The notes: generated by a model from the sequence alone, not told the origin. DNA of 64,000 nt from Methylobacterium sp. J-090 (GCF_022829345.1 NZ_JAKSXV010000096.1:310001-374000), one strand, 5' to 3'; shown: positions 1 through 9,600, counted from the stretch's first letter. Numbers and translations are program-made.

Positions 1-289
1 CGATCAGCACCACCCGGAACGCCCCGTCGGGCAGGCCCAGGCGGGCGCGCAGGCTCCGGGCCCCGGCGCTGGCTCCCACCGCTTCCAACACCACGAGGTC
101 GCGCTCGCGCACGCCCTCCGGCACCGCCGCGAGGAGCGCGCGCTGGCGCGCGAGAAGCGGGTCATCGGGACCGGGGGCCGAGATCACGACGATTCGGGCC
201 TTCCAGCGATGGAGCGCGAGGGGATCTTCGGCGGCCGACGCCGGACTGCTCGCCAGCACCACACCCAACAGCAGCAGACCCCGAACCAT
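1..289 (-). CDS. DUF4174 domain secreted protein (3' part outside window)
   Basis: The visible N-terminal 96 codons start at an ATG preceded by GGAGAGG on the minus strand. The product begins with a signal peptide (MVRGLLLLGVVLASSPASAA), followed by 'DPLALHRWKARIVVIS' and 'ARQRALLAAVPEGVRERDLV', the usual opening of DUF4174 proteins (W-K-x-R, then a predicted thioredoxin-like strand). The family is small, periplasmic or secreted and of unknown function. The gene runs off the left edge, so its end is not seen. It is divergent from the reductase gene to its right, with about 105 bases between the start codons. Confidence 0.75.
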   Translation of the reverse strand, partial: MVRGLLLLGVVLASSPASAAEDPLALHRWKARIVVISAPGPDDPLLARQRALLAAVPEGVRERDLVVLEAVGASAGARSLRARLGLPDGAFRVVLI

Positions 290-394
290 CGCGCCTCTCC
301 CGTTCCGTCTCCGTCAACGCGCCAGCGGTGGATTTGCCTTACCCGCGCGGGACCCCATCTGCGCTTGCTCGGACCAAGCCTCGGGAGACCGCCC

Positions 395-1438
395 ATGAGC
401 ACTGCGACGACCAACCCGACCGCGAGCCCCGTCAACCGCCGCATCGTTCTGGCCGCCCGCCCGCACGGTGAGCCCAACGCGAGCCATTTCCGCCTGGAGG
501 AAGGCCGGGTGCCGACGCCGCGCGCGGGCGAGATGCTGCTCGCCAACCGCATCCTCTCCCTCGATCCGTACATGCGCGGCCGCATGAGCGCCGCCAAATC
601 CTACGCCGAGCCGGTCGCCATCGGGGACACCATGGTGGGCGCGACCGTGGCTGAAGTCGCCGCCTCGAACCATCCCGACTTCCGGGTCGGCGAGACCGTG
701 GTCGGCTTCGGCGGCTGGCAGGACTTCTACACCTCCGACGGCAAGGGCCTGCGCAGGCTCGACCCCGCCGCAGCACCTGTGAGCACGGCGCTCGGCGTTC
801 TCGGGATGCCGGGGATGACCGCCTATACGGGCCTTCTCAACATCGGTGCTCCGAAGCCCGGCGAGACCGTGGTGGTGGCTGCGGCCACCGGGCCCGTCGG
901 CTCCCTCGTCGGACAGATCGCGAAACGCAAGGGGGCCCGCGCCGTCGGCATCGCCGGGGGCCCGGAGAAATGCGCCTATCTCCGCGACACCCTCGGGTTC
1001 GACGCGGCCATCGACCACCGCGCCGACGACTTTCCCGACGCCCTGGCGGCCGCCTGCCCGAACGGCATCGACGTGTATTTCGAGAATGTCGGCGGCGCGG
1101 TGTTCGACGCGGTGCTGCCGCTCCTGAATACCTTCGCGCGCATTCCCGTCTGCGGCCTCGTCTCGGGCTACAGCGCCACGGACCTGCCGCCCGGCCCCGA
1201 TCGCATCCCGCTCCTCATGCGGGCGGTGCTGTCGAAGCGCCTCCACCTGCAGGGCTTCATCGTCTGGGATTTCGCCTCCCAGGAGCCCGAGTTCCTGCGC
1301 GAGGTCGGCGGCTGGCTCCAGGAAGGCAGCATCATCCACCGCGAAGACATCGTGGACGGCCTGGAGAATGCGCCGACCGCCTTCGCCGGGCTTCTCAAGG
1401 GCCGGAACTTCGGCAAGCTGCTGGTGCGGATCGCCTGA
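395..1438 (+). CDS. NADP-dependent oxidoreductase, MDR family (CurA-like)
   Basis: A 347-residue medium-chain dehydrogenase/reductase of the zinc-free type (YfmJ/CurA, leukotriene B4 dehydrogenase-like). The N-terminal GroES-like half includes 'LSLDPYMRGRM', a hallmark of this subfamily. The Rossmann half has the nucleotide-binding loop 'AAATGPVGSLVGQ' near residue 160 and 'YFENVGGAVFDAVLP'. Members reduce alpha,beta-unsaturated ketones or aldehydes with NADPH; the real substrate cannot be read from the sequence. The ATG at 395 follows GGGAG at a good distance. The frame stays open upstream, but nothing there resembles the family, so the longer reading was rejected. It is monocistronic by layout, with no terminator seen. 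Confidence 0.88.
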   Translation: MSTATTNPTASPVNRRIVLAARPHGEPNASHFRLEEGRVPTPRAGEMLLANRILSLDPYMRGRMSAAKSYAEPVAIGDTMVGATVAEVAASNHPDFRVGETVVGFGGWQDFYTSDGKGLRRLDPAAAPVSTALGVLGMPGMTAYTGLLNIGAPKPGETVVVAAATGPVGSLVGQIAKRKGARAVGIAGGPEKCAYLRDTLGFDAAIDHRADDFPDALAAACPNGIDVYFENVGGAVFDAVLPLLNTFARIPVCGLVSGYSATDLPPGPDRIPLLMRAVLSKRLHLQGFIVWDFASQEPEFLREVGGWLQEGSIIHREDIVDGLENAPTAFAGLLKGRNFGKLLVRIA

Positions 1439-1648
1439 ACAGACCGGCCCGCACCTTGCCGGCACAATTGAACAAAGGTAGAACATTCATAGGATGGAGA
1501 GGCTCCGTGAGTCTCGGGGACAACCCCGCGCCTGCCGATTGCCGGACGCGTCGGGACGGCCCATGACAGGCGGCGCCGACCTTGTCCGGCCCTTTGGGGC
1601 CGGGCTCGATTCGGCACGCGGTGAGATCGATCGAGAGGAGAGAGCGGC

Positions 1649-2227
1649 ATGGCCGGCAGCGTGAACAAGGTGATTCTGGTGGGCAATCTCGGGCGCGATC
1701 CCGAGACGCGGCGCCTCGCCTCCGGCGATCCCGTGGTCAACCTGCGCATCGCCACATCGGAGTCCTGGAAGGACAAGATGTCGGGCGAACGCAAGGAGAA
1801 GACCGAGTGGCACGCGGTGGTGATCTACAACGAGAACCTCGCCCGCGTCGCGGAGCAGTACCTGCGCAAGGGTTCGAAGGTCTATATCGAGGGCCAGCTC
1901 CAGACCCGCAAATGGGCCGACCAGTCCGGCGTCGAGAAGTACACCACCGAGGTGGTGCTCCAGCGCTTCCGCGGTGAACTCACCCTGCTGGACGGCCGCT
2001 CGGGCGGCGGTGGCGGCGAGATGGGCGCCGACGAGGAGGGCGGCGGCCAGATCAGCCGCGGCGGCGATTACGGTGGCGGCGGCGGCGGCGGGGATTACGG
2101 CGGCGGTGGCCGGTCCTCCGGCGCCGGGCGCCCCTCGGGCGGTGGCGACCGGCGCCCGTCCCCGTCGAGCGGTGGCGGTGGTGGCTCTAAGCCGAATTAC
2201 GACCTCGACGACGACATTCCGTTCTAG
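1649..2227 (+). CDS. ssb: single-stranded DNA-binding protein
   Basis: A 192-residue SSB, which coats single-stranded DNA during replication, repair and recombination. The N-terminal OB fold (about residues 4-112) starts '[16 protein letters not shown]' and includes '[14 protein letters not shown]' and '[11 protein letters not shown]'. It is followed by a glycine-rich linker with several GGGG runs and the acidic tail 'DLDDDIPF' that docks partner proteins. The start ATG is preceded by GAGAGGAGAG. A strong intrinsic terminator follows directly, so ssb is probably a single-gene unit ahead of gyrA. Length and domain order are normal for alphaproteobacteria. Confidence 0.97.
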   Translation: MAGSVNKVILVGNLGRDPETRRLASGDPVVNLRIATSESWKDKMSGERKEKTEWHAVVIYNENLARVAEQYLRKGSKVYIEGQLQTRKWADQSGVEKYTTEVVLQRFRGELTLLDGRSGGGGGEMGADEEGGGQISRGGDYGGGGGGGDYGGGGRSSGAGRPSGGGDRRPSPSSGGGGGSKPNYDLDDDIPF

Positions 2228-2242
2228 AATTGTCCGACGGGA

Positions 2243-2274
2243 GGGCGCGGCCCCGGACGGGGCCGCGCCCTTTT
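2243..2274 (+). terminator. intrinsic terminator of ssb
   Basis: Perfect 12-bp inverted repeat (arms 2243-2254 and 2259-2270) with a GGAC loop, followed by TTTT, 16 bases after the ssb stop codon. Confidence 0.9.
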
Positions 2275-2510
2275 CGATTCCTGTGAGATTCAAGGGCGGC
2301 AAGCCGTTGCGGGTCCACGCCTTTCCCCGGCGGGATGCGGCGATCTGTGGCGGGCGGCACCGAGATCGTCTATAGGGGGCGCCAGGGAGCGGTGCAGCCC
2401 GGTTCGCCCGCGCGAACGGGTTCGATCGCCCATCCGTCATTTCCCGTCGCTTGGCCGTCGCACTCCGACGCCCCGTGCTCCGGACGCCCCATAGGCAGAG
2501 ATCCAGAACC

Positions 2511-5261
2511 TTGGCAGAGAACGACATTCCCGGCGCCGGAGCGCCCCCCGCCTCCGACATCAAGCCGGTTTCCATCACCGACGAGATGCGCCGCTCCTAT
2601 CTCGATTACGCCATGAGCGTGATCGTGAGCCGGGCCCTGCCCGATGCCCGCGACGGCCTCAAGCCCGTGCACCGGCGCATCCTGTACTCGGCCTACGAGA
2701 GCGGGCACCTGCCCGAGCGCAAATACGTCAAGTCGGCCCGCATCGTCGGCGACGTGATCGGTCTCTACCATCCGCACGGCGACCAATCGATCTACGACGC
2801 CCTCGTGCGCATGGCGCAAGATTTTTCGATGCGGCTCATGCTCATCGACGGCCAGGGCAATTTCGGCTCCGTCGATGGCGATCCGCCGGCGGCCATGCGC
2901 TACACCGAATCGCGCCTCGCCAAGCCCGCCAACGCGTTGCTCGCCGACATCGACAAGAACACCGTCGATTTCCAGCCGAACTACGACGAGTCGCGGGAAG
3001 AGCCGACCGTCCTCCCGGCCCGCTTCCCGAACCTGCTCGCCAACGGCGCCGGCGGCATCGCGGTCGGTATGGCCACCAACATCCCGCCGCACAACCTCGG
3101 CGAGCTCATCGACGCCTGCGTCGCCCTCATCGACGATCCGGGCCTCTCCATCGAGGGCCTGACCGAGATCGTCCCCGGGCCTGACTTCCCCACGGGCGGC
3201 TCGATCCTCGGCCGCGCCGGCACGCGCCAGGCCTACGCCACGGGGCGCGGCTCGATCATCATGCGGGCGAAATCCCACGTGGAGGAACTGCGCAAGGAGC
3301 GCGAGGCGCTGATCTTCACCGAGATCCCGTATCAGGTGAACAAGGCGACCCTCATGGAGAAGATCGCCGAGCTGGTGAAGGAGAAGCGCGTCGAGGGCAT
3401 CTCCGACCTTCGCGACGAATCCGACCGCGACGGCATGCGCATCGTCGTCGAGATCAAGCGCGACGCCATGGCCGACGTGGTGCTGAACCAGCTCTACCGA
3501 TTCACGCCCCTGCAATCGTCGTTCGGCTGCAACATGGTGGCGCTCAACGGCGGCCGCCCCGAACTCATGAACCTGAAGGACCTGCTCCAGGCCTTCGTGG
3601 ATTTTCGCGAAGAGGTGGTGTCGAGGCGGACCAAGTTCCTCCTCAACAAGGCCCGCGAGCGCGCCCACGTCCTGTGCGGCCTCGCCATCGCGGTCGCCAA
3701 CATCGACGAGGTGATCCGCCTCATCCGGACCTCGCCCGATCCGAACTCCGCCCGCGAGGCCCTCATGGGGCGCGACTGGCCGGCGAAGGACATCGCGCCC
3801 CTCATCGCCCTCGTCGACGATCCGCGCCACCGCATCAACGACGACGACAGCTACCGCCTCTCCGACGTGCAGGCCCGCGCCATCCTCGATCTGCGCCTGC
3901 AGCGCCTCACGGCGCTGGGCCGCGACGAGATCGGCGACGAACTGCAGAAGCTCGCCGACGAGATCGCCGACTACCTCGACATCCTGCGCTCGCGCCTGCG
4001 CATCATGGGCATCGTCAAGGACGAGCTCGCCGAGGTCCGCGAATCCTTCGCCACCCCGCGCCGCACGGTGATCCTCGACTGGGATTCCAACGTCGAGGAC
4101 GAGGACCTGATCCAGCGCGAGGACATGGTGGTGACCGTGTCCCATGCCGGCTACGTCAAGCGCGTGCCGCTCTCGACCTACCGGGCCCAGCGCCGGGGCG
4201 GCAAGGGCCGCTCGGGCATGGCGACCCGCGACGAGGATTTCGTCACCCGCCTGTTCGTCGCCAACACCCACACGCCGATCCTGTTCTTCTCGAACCAGGG
4301 TCAGGTCTACAAGGAGAAGGTCTGGCGCCTGCCCATGGCCGCCCCGAACGCCCGCGGCAAGGCGCTCGTCAACATCCTCGCCATGGATGCGGGCACCGAG
4401 CGCATCACCACCATCATGCCGCTGCCCGAGGACGAGGCGTCGTGGGAGACCCTCGACGTGATGTTCGCGACCGCCAGCGGCGGCGTCCGTCGTAACAAGC
4501 TCTCCGACTTCGTGCAGGTGAACCGCGCCGGCAAGATCGCCATGAAGCTCGACGAGGGCGACCACATCGTCCACGTCGAGATCTGCCGAGCCGACCAGAA
4601 CGTACTCCTCACCTCCAAGGACGGGCAGTGCATCCGCTTCCCCGTCGAGGATGTGCGCGTGTTCAAGGGCCGCGATTCCACCGGCGTGCGCGGCATCAGC
4701 CTCGCCAAGGACGACCGCGTCATCTCCATGACGATCCTCAACTCCTTCGAGGCCAGCCCCGAGGAGCGGGCCGGCTACCTCAAGATGCGCCGGGCCGTCA
4801 TCGGTGACGGGGCGGAGGGCGAAGAGGCGAACGGCGAGGCTGACGAGGGCGTCGCCGAGGCCTCCGCCATCTCCCTGGAGCGCTACAACGAGATGGGTGC
4901 CGCCGAGCAGTTCGTCCTCACCCTGTCGGAGCGCGGCTTCGGCAAGCGCAGCTCGTCCTTCGAGTACCGCACCTCCGGGCGCGGCGGGAAAGGCATCACT
5001 GCCATGCGGGTCAACGCCCGCAACGGCACCCTGGTGGCGTCCTTCCCCGTCCAGCCCTCCGACCAGATCATGCTGGTCACCGATGCCGGCCAGCTCATCC
5101 GCGTGCCCGTGGACGACATCCGCATCGTCGGCCGCGCCTCGCAGGGGGTCACGGTGTTCAACACCGAGAAGACCGAGCGCGTCGTCTCCGTGGAGCACAT
5201 CGAGGGCGAGGACGAGTCCGGCGACGGTGCCGGCGAGGTCACCGGCGAAGAGGCTGTCTGA
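2511..5261 (+). CDS. gyrA: DNA gyrase subunit A
   Basis: Breakage-reunion subunit of DNA gyrase (916 residues from the TTG at 2511), which introduces negative supercoils together with GyrB. The active-site tyrosine lies in 'MRYTESRL' (residue 131). The gyrase-specific GyrA box 'QRRGGKG' (560-566) starts the DNA-wrapping C-terminal domain, separating it from topoisomerase IV ParC. In the quinolone region '[15 protein letters not shown]', the residue equal to E. coli Ser83 is Gln92, while Asp87 is kept (Asp96). The TTG start gives '[10 protein letters not shown]', which fits the family; an in-frame ATG at 2451 would add 20 unlikely residues and neither has a strong Shine-Dalgarno. A short acidic insert rich in [11 protein letters not shown] lies near residue 770. 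Confidence 0.96.
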   Translation: MAENDIPGAGAPPASDIKPVSITDEMRRSYLDYAMSVIVSRALPDARDGLKPVHRRILYSAYESGHLPERKYVKSARIVGDVIGLYHPHGDQSIYDALVRMAQDFSMRLMLIDGQGNFGSVDGDPPAAMRYTESRLAKPANALLADIDKNTVDFQPNYDESREEPTVLPARFPNLLANGAGGIAVGMATNIPPHNLGELIDACVALIDDPGLSIEGLTEIVPGPDFPTGGSILGRAGTRQAYATGRGSIIMRAKSHVEELRKEREALIFTEIPYQVNKATLMEKIAELVKEKRVEGISDLRDESDRDGMRIVVEIKRDAMADVVLNQLYRFTPLQSSFGCNMVALNGGRPELMNLKDLLQAFVDFREEVVSRRTKFLLNKARERAHVLCGLAIAVANIDEVIRLIRTSPDPNSAREALMGRDWPAKDIAPLIALVDDPRHRINDDDSYRLSDVQARAILDLRLQRLTALGRDEIGDELQKLADEIADYLDILRSRLRIMGIVKDELAEVRESFATPRRTVILDWDSNVEDEDLIQREDMVVTVSHAGYVKRVPLSTYRAQRRGGKGRSGMATRDEDFVTRLFVANTHTPILFFSNQGQVYKEKVWRLPMAAPNARGKALVNILAMDAGTERITTIMPLPEDEASWETLDVMFATASGGVRRNKLSDFVQVNRAGKIAMKLDEGDHIVHVEICRADQNVLLTSKDGQCIRFPVEDVRVFKGRDSTGVRGISLAKDDRVISMTILNSFEASPEERAGYLKMRRAVIGDGAEGEEANGEADEGVAEASAISLERYNEMGAAEQFVLTLSERGFGKRSSSFEYRTSGRGGKGITAMRVNARNGTLVASFPVQPSDQIMLVTDAGQLIRVPVDDIRIVGRASQGVTVFNTEKTERVVSVEHIEGEDESGDGAGEVTGEEAV

Positions 5262-5469
5262 GTCCGGTCCCGTCCCCGCGCGCGTCTTTCCGAGGAACGA
5301 TCACGAAGACGCGAGCGGGTGGATTAAAAGTCTTTCTGAGTAGTGCTGGTATCTCCGAAAGGGTTGGCGACCTCTTGAGAAGACCTGTTGCAGTAAAGTC
5401 ATAGCGGTCCGGGCGGCGCCGTAATACCCATGGGGCCAACGCAAGATTTGAAGTGCAAGGATACACCCC

Positions 5470-6294
5470 GTGCTGAAGACCCTCCTCCTGGCCGGTGCCG
5501 CCACCGCGCTCCTCGCCGGCGCCGCCTCCGCCGCCGATCTGCCGCGCCGCGCCGCGCCGCCGGTGTTCGTGCCGGTCCCGGTCTTCACCTGGACGGGATT
5601 CTACGCGGGCTTCAACGCCGGCTACGCCTTCAACGAGGGCGACATCGTCCGCACCACGGGCATCGGCGCCCTGCAGAACAACGTCAACGCCGGCCTGCGC
5701 CGCGGTGACGTCCGTCTCCAGCAGGAAGGCTTCACCGGCGGTGGTCAGGTCGGCTACAACTTCCAGTTCACCCCGGGCTCCGGCCTCGTCATCGGCGTCG
5801 AGGCCGATGCGCAGTACACCGACCTCCAGCGCACCCAGGTCGACAACATCTTCCTGCCGGTGTTCAACCCGAACCGTCTGACCAACACCTACCGCTCGGA
5901 GCTCGGCTTCCTCGGCACCGTGCGCGGCCGCATCGGCTACGCCTTCGACCGCGTCCTGGTGTACGGCACCGGCGGCTTCGCCTACGGCGACGTGTCCCAG
6001 AACATCAGCTTCACCACCGGCGTGCCCCAGACCTATGCCGGTTCGCGCTCGCAGATCGAGACCGGCTACGCCTACGGCGGCGGCATCGAGTACGCCCTGC
6101 CCACCGAGTCGTTCCTGAACTTCTTCCGCTCCAGCGCCGTCACCATCAAGGCCGAGTACCTGCGCTACGACCTCGGCGCCAAGAACCTCCTCGTCGCCTC
6201 CACGGGCGGCCCCGGAATCGGCTACAACTCGCGCTTCACCACCGAGGGCAGCCTGATCCGCGCCGGCGTGAACTACAAGTTCGGCTCCTACTAG
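5470..6294 (+). CDS. outer membrane beta-barrel protein (Omp25/Omp31-like)
   Basis: A 274-residue porin-family protein with a clear signal peptide (MLKTLLLAGAATALLAGAASA, mature start at ADLPRR) and the typical 'FTWTGFYAGFNAGYAF' first strand. Alternating aromatic strands follow, ending in 'GVNYKFGSY'. Such 8-stranded barrels are abundant surface proteins in Rhizobiales (Omp25/Omp31, RopB, hemin-binding); a specific ligand cannot be assigned. The start is GTG at 5470, preceded by AAGGA at good spacing. The gene has its own 208-base upstream region and ends in a hairpin-rich terminator. Tandem 16-base repeats begin at the stop codon. Confidence 0.85.
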   Translation: MLKTLLLAGAATALLAGAASAADLPRRAAPPVFVPVPVFTWTGFYAGFNAGYAFNEGDIVRTTGIGALQNNVNAGLRRGDVRLQQEGFTGGGQVGYNFQFTPGSGLVIGVEADAQYTDLQRTQVDNIFLPVFNPNRLTNTYRSELGFLGTVRGRIGYAFDRVLVYGTGGFAYGDVSQNISFTTGVPQTYAGSRSQIETGYAYGGGIEYALPTESFLNFFRSSAVTIKAEYLRYDLGAKNLLVASTGGPGIGYNSRFTTEGSLIRAGVNYKFGSY

Positions 6295-6339
6295 GATCGT
6301 CTTGGCCTGGGATGGTCTTGGACTAGAATCGTCTTGGAC
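6294..6339 (+). repeat. three tandem ~16-base direct repeats
   Basis: Between the outer membrane protein stop codon and its terminator the unit 'ATCGTCTTGGAC' occurs three times with small changes (ATCGTCTTGGCC, ATGGTCTTGGAC, ATCGTCTTGGAC), spaced 16-18 bases apart. It is non-coding; the role is unknown. Confidence 0.6.
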
Positions 6340-6398
6340 ATCCGCCCGGCCGGTCCGGGCGGATCGAGGCGGCTGCCCCCCGGGGCGGCCGCCTTTTT
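6340..6398 (+). terminator. double-hairpin terminator after the outer membrane protein
   Basis: A first hairpin has 10-bp arms (6340-6349 and 6355-6364). A second hairpin has arms AGGCGGC (6367-6373) and GCCGCCT (6388-6394), with a GC-rich core, and ends in TTTTT (6394-6398). The second one is a classic rho-independent terminator. Confidence 0.85.
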
Positions 6399-6494
6399 CG
6401 CGCGCTCGATTTCACGGGCTCGATCCGGCACCGACGGAGCCATCCATCCGGCCCCGGTTCCGTTCGGGGCAGAAATGCTCTACCTCGGGCCGCG

Positions 6495-6995
6495 ATGATC
6501 CGCACCGCGCTCTACGCCGGCTCCTTCGACCCGGTCACCAACGGACACCTCGACGTGATTCGTCAGGCATGCCGGCTCGTACAGCACCTCGTCATCGCCA
6601 TCGGGGTGCATCCGGGCAAGGCGCCGATGTTCACCGCCGAGGAACGCACCGACCTCCTGCGCGCCACGGGCACGCCGCTCGCCGAGGCCGAGGGCGCGAG
6701 CCTGGAGATCGTGGCGTTCGACGATCTCGCCGTGAGTGCCGCCCGGCGCCACGGCGCCACCCTGTTCATCCGCGGCCTGCGCGACGGCACCGATCTCGAC
6801 TACGAGATGCAGCTCGCCGGGATGAACGGCGCCATGGCGCCCGAGGTCCAGACGGTGTTCCTGCCGGCCTCCACCGGGGTCCGGCCCATCACCGCGACCC
6901 TGGTCCGTCAGATCGCCGCCATGGGCGGAGACGTCTCGCCCTTCGTGCCGGCCCTGGTGGCCGAGCGCCTGTCCACCCGCTTCGGCCGCGCCTGA
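6495..6995 (+). CDS. coaD: pantetheine-phosphate adenylyltransferase
   Basis: A 166-residue nucleotidyltransferase that adenylates 4'-phosphopantetheine to dephospho-CoA, the penultimate step of coenzyme A synthesis. The N-terminal '[17 protein letters not shown]' contains the phosphate-binding TxGH motif. '[22 protein letters not shown]' is the CoaD-specific stretch, and '[13 protein letters not shown]' matches the C-terminal ISSTxVR-like region. Length is standard. The cyclophilin gene begins 35 bases downstream, so the two may be co-transcribed. A longer open frame overlapping on the same strand is only the upstream extension of the cyclophilin frame. Confidence 0.96.
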   Translation: MIRTALYAGSFDPVTNGHLDVIRQACRLVQHLVIAIGVHPGKAPMFTAEERTDLLRATGTPLAEAEGASLEIVAFDDLAVSAARRHGATLFIRGLRDGTDLDYEMQLAGMNGAMAPEVQTVFLPASTGVRPITATLVRQIAAMGGDVSPFVPALVAERLSTRFGRA

Positions 6996-7030
6996 GCGCA
7001 CCCGCTTTGCTAGAGAAAGACCGCCTGCCC

Positions 7031-7588
7031 ATGATGTTCGGACTCAACCGCCGCCTCGCCCTTCTCAGCCTCGCCGCCGTCATCGGCGCGGCGCCCGCCG
7101 CCCGGGCGGCGGACGAGAACACCGTGTTCCTCGACACCAAGGATGGCCGCGTCACCATCGAGCTGCGCCCGGATCTGGCGCCGAAGCACGTCGCGCAGAT
7201 CAAGACCCTGATCAAGCAGGGCTTCTACAACGGCCTCAAGTTCCACCGCGTCATGGACGGCTTCATGGCCCAGACCGGCGACCCGAAGGGCAACGGCACC
7301 GGCGGCTCCAACCTGCCCAACATCCCGGCCGAGTTCTCGCAGACGCCGTTCCGGCGCGGCACCCTCGGCATGGCCCGCTCGTCGGAGCCGAATTCGGCGA
7401 ACTCGCAGTTCTTCATCTGCCTCGGCGACGCACCGTTCCTCAACGGCCAGTACACGGTCATCGGGCTCGTCTCGTCGGGCATGGAGGCCGTGGACAAGAT
7501 CAAGAAGGCCGCCCCCGGCGCGCCCGGCGGTGCCGTGCAGGACCCCGACAAGATCCTGAAGCTGCAGATGGCTCAGGGAGCGAAGTAA
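7031..7588 (+). CDS. periplasmic peptidylprolyl isomerase, cyclophilin type
   Basis: A 185-residue cyclophilin that speeds cis-trans isomerisation of Xaa-Pro bonds. The first 25 or so residues (MMFGLNRRLALLSLAAVIGA) form a signal peptide, so it should act in the periplasm. Catalytic-core motifs are 'FHRVMDGFMAQTGDP' and 'NSANSQFFICLGDAPFLNG'. A second cyclophilin without a signal peptide (8130-8588) lies just downstream, with near-identical core motifs; they are probably paralogues serving periplasm and cytoplasm. The ATG at 7031 starts the signal peptide; the frame is open far upstream through coaD, but that part has no homology-like content. Confidence 0.92.
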   Translation: MMFGLNRRLALLSLAAVIGAAPAARAADENTVFLDTKDGRVTIELRPDLAPKHVAQIKTLIKQGFYNGLKFHRVMDGFMAQTGDPKGNGTGGSNLPNIPAEFSQTPFRRGTLGMARSSEPNSANSQFFICLGDAPFLNGQYTVIGLVSSGMEAVDKIKKAAPGAPGGAVQDPDKILKLQMAQGAK

Positions 7589-7606
7589 CCCGGGGTCGAC
7601 GGGGCC

Positions 7607-8125
7607 ATGGCGGGCGTCGGTCGCGTCCGGGCGGTCTCCGCCATCGTGCTCGCGCTGCCGCTCGGGCCCGTCGGCGCGGAATCGGCCCCGTCGACGGGGC
7701 CGCTCGCCCTGCCGGAAACCCTGCGCGGGACCGTACAGGTTCCCGCGCCGGACACGCCACGGACCGGGATGGCGCGGGCGCCGGACAAGTCCGTGAACGC
7801 CCCGCCCATCGACACCCTCAAGGACCTCTATCCGGCGCTCGCCGCGTGCTGGGTGGTGCCGGAAGGCCTCGCCCGCTTCGAGCGCACGGAGATCACCGCC
7901 CGGTTCGCCCTTCGCCGGGACGGATCGGTCATCGGAACCCCGCGCGTCACCTTCGCGACGGAAGGGGGCGACGGGCGGGCGCGAGCCCTGCTGGCGGAGG
8001 CCGCCGTTTCGGCGATCCGGCGCTGCACGCCCGCGCGGGTCACGGCCGCCCTCGGGGCGGCCATCGCGGGGCGCCCCATCGCGCTCCGCTTCATCCATCA
8101 CGGACCCAGAGGACAAGGAATCTAG
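7607..8125 (+). CDS. secreted protein with TonB/TolA C-terminal-like domain
   Basis: A 172-residue protein with a probable signal peptide (residues 1-24, ending 'PLGPVGAES'), a proline-rich spacer and a C-terminal domain (about 75-165): 'CWVVPEGLARFERTEITARF', 'LRRDGSVIGTPRVTF', 'LLAEAAVSAIRRCTP'. This pattern (strand, 'DGS', helix with 'AAxxAIxxC') is that of TonB/TolA C-terminal domains. The protein lacks an obvious N-terminal membrane anchor beyond the signal peptide. It lies between two cyclophilin genes, 18 bases after the first and 4 before the second, so an operon is likely. Its role is not known. Confidence 0.7.
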   Translation: MAGVGRVRAVSAIVLALPLGPVGAESAPSTGPLALPETLRGTVQVPAPDTPRTGMARAPDKSVNAPPIDTLKDLYPALAACWVVPEGLARFERTEITARFALRRDGSVIGTPRVTFATEGGDGRARALLAEAAVSAIRRCTPARVTAALGAAIAGRPIALRFIHHGPRGQGI

Positions 8126-8129
8126 ACCC

Positions 8130-8588
8130 ATGGCAGACACCGAGACCCTCACCCTCGAGACCACCAAGGGCCGCGTCGTGATCGGGCTTCGCCCGGACCT
8201 CGCCCCCAACCACGTCGAGCGCCTCAAGACCCTGGCGGCGCAGGGCTTCTACGACGGCGTGCCGTTCCACCGCGTCATCGACGGTTTCATGGCCCAGACC
8301 GGCGACCCCACGGGCACGGGCTCCGGCGGCTCGGACCTGCCCGACCTCAACGCGGAATTCAACGCCGAGCCGCACGTGCGCGGCACCTGCTCCATGGCCC
8401 GCACCAACTTCCCGCACTCGGCCAATTCGCAGTTCTTCATCTGCTTCGGCGACGCCCGCTTCCTCGACAAGCAGTACACCGTCTGGGGCAAGGTGACGGA
8501 GGGCATGGACATCGTCGACACCCTCAACAAGGGCGAGCCGCCGCGCTCCCCCGACAAGATCGTCAAGGCGACCGTCTCGGCCGCCTGA
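8130..8588 (+). CDS. ppiB: cytoplasmic peptidylprolyl isomerase, cyclophilin type
   Basis: A 152-residue single-domain cyclophilin with no signal peptide. Core motifs are 'FHRVIDGFMAQTGDPTGTG' and 'HSANSQFFICFGDARFLD', with 'VWGKVTEGMDIVDTLN' near the end. It is expected to help folding of cytosolic proteins. It is the third gene of a tight cyclophilin / TonB-like / cyclophilin group, starting 4 bases after the preceding stop codon. A long imperfect hairpin (GGAAGGG at 8610-8616 with CCCTTCC at 8638-8644, flanked by AACGGC/GCCGTT) follows and may terminate the operon, though no T tract is seen. Confidence 0.93.
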   Translation: MADTETLTLETTKGRVVIGLRPDLAPNHVERLKTLAAQGFYDGVPFHRVIDGFMAQTGDPTGTGSGGSDLPDLNAEFNAEPHVRGTCSMARTNFPHSANSQFFICFGDARFLDKQYTVWGKVTEGMDIVDTLNKGEPPRSPDKIVKATVSAA

Positions 8589-8685
8589 ACGGCGCACGAT
8601 CTTTGATCGGGAAGGGTCCGCGCGTCCGGCGTGTGGGCCCTTCCGCCGTTTCGGGCGCGCGCGCGTGTCGGCAGCGAGTTGACCC

Positions 8686-9567
8686 ATGAATCCCGCCACG
8701 CTTCCCCCGCGCGATCTGCTGCTGGCGCTCGCCGTGGTGGCGGTGTGGGGTACGAACTTCGTGGTCATCCGCATCGGCCTCGACCACCTGCCACCGCTGC
8801 TGTTCGCCGGCCTGCGCTTCGTCCTCGCCGCCCTGCCGGGCGTGTTCCTGCTGCCCCGGCCTGCCGCCTCATGGTGGAATCTCGCCGCCTACGGCCTCCT
8901 CATCGGCGCCGGCCAGTTCGGCCTGCTCTTCGTCGCCCTGCGCGGCGAGATCGCACCGGGCCTCGCCTCCCTGGTGGTGCAGGTGCAGGTGTTCTTCACC
9001 ATCGGCCTGTCCATGTGGCTGACGAGCGAACGGGTCCGCGCCTATCAGGGGGCGGCGCTGCTGCTCGCGGTCGCCGGCCTCCTGGTGATCGCCGTCCATA
9101 CGGATGCGGCGACCACACCGCTCGGACTCGGCCTCGTGCTCCTGGCCGGCCTGAGCTGGGCCGGCGGCAACATGGTGGCGCGGGCGAGCGGCGTGCGCAG
9201 CATGCTCGCCTACGTGATCTGGGGCAGCCTGTTCTCGGCGCCGCCGCTGCTCGCCCTGTCCCTCGCCCTGGAAGGCTGGGACGCCATGCGCGAGGGGGTG
9301 ATGCGGGCCGATGCCGCCACCTGGGGCGCCGTCGCGTGGCAGGCGGTGGGCAACGCCCTGTTCGGCTACGCCGCCTGGGGCTGGCTCCTGGCGCGCCACC
9401 CCGCCGCCCTCGTCACGCCCATGGCGCTGCTGGTCCCGGTCTTCGGCATGGGCGCCTCCGCCCTCTGGCTCGGCGAACCCCTGCCGCCCTGGAAGATCGG
9501 CGCGGCGGCCCTCGTCATGGCGGGACTCGCCCTGGGCGTCCTCTATCCGCGCTGGCGTCGCGTGTGA
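8686..9567 (+). CDS. EamA/DMT family transporter
   Basis: A 293-residue inner-membrane protein with ten predicted transmembrane helices arranged as two EamA repeats (residues about 5-140 and 148-290). The first repeat begins 'LLLALAVVAVWGTNFVVIRIGL' and the second 'LGLVLLAGLSWAGGNMVARASG'. It is similar in layout to YdeD/EamA amino-acid and metabolite exporters; the substrate is unknown. The gene stands alone between ppiB and the convergent mobA, with a dispersed repeat just after its stop codon. Confidence 0.88.
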   Translation: MNPATLPPRDLLLALAVVAVWGTNFVVIRIGLDHLPPLLFAGLRFVLAALPGVFLLPRPAASWWNLAAYGLLIGAGQFGLLFVALRGEIAPGLASLVVQVQVFFTIGLSMWLTSERVRAYQGAALLLAVAGLLVIAVHTDAATTPLGLGLVLLAGLSWAGGNMVARASGVRSMLAYVIWGSLFSAPPLLALSLALEGWDAMREGVMRADAATWGAVAWQAVGNALFGYAAWGWLLARHPAALVTPMALLVPVFGMGASALWLGEPLPPWKIGAAALVMAGLALGVLYPRWRRV

Positions 9568-9572
9568 GACGG

Positions 9573-9600
9573 CCTCCGCCATCCCGACGGGATCAATCGG
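9573..9600. repeat. dispersed short repeat, copy 1 (partial)
   Basis: The core 'CTCCGCCATCCCGACGGGAT' followed by CAATCGG recurs at 23127-23166 and 40702-40741. It lies between the convergent EamA transporter gene and mobA. This copy lacks the GAGCGAARCCCGA left part of the other two. Confidence 0.7.

Noticed and set aside
2370..5198. Very long minus-strand open frame (942 codons) opposite gyrA
   Set aside because: It is the mirror of gyrA codon bias in a roughly 70%-GC genome; its protein is His/Asp/Glu-rich without any domain.
8588..8650. Long imperfect hairpin after ppiB as an RNA gene
   Set aside because: Better explained as a terminator-like structure; no conserved RNA features were recognised.
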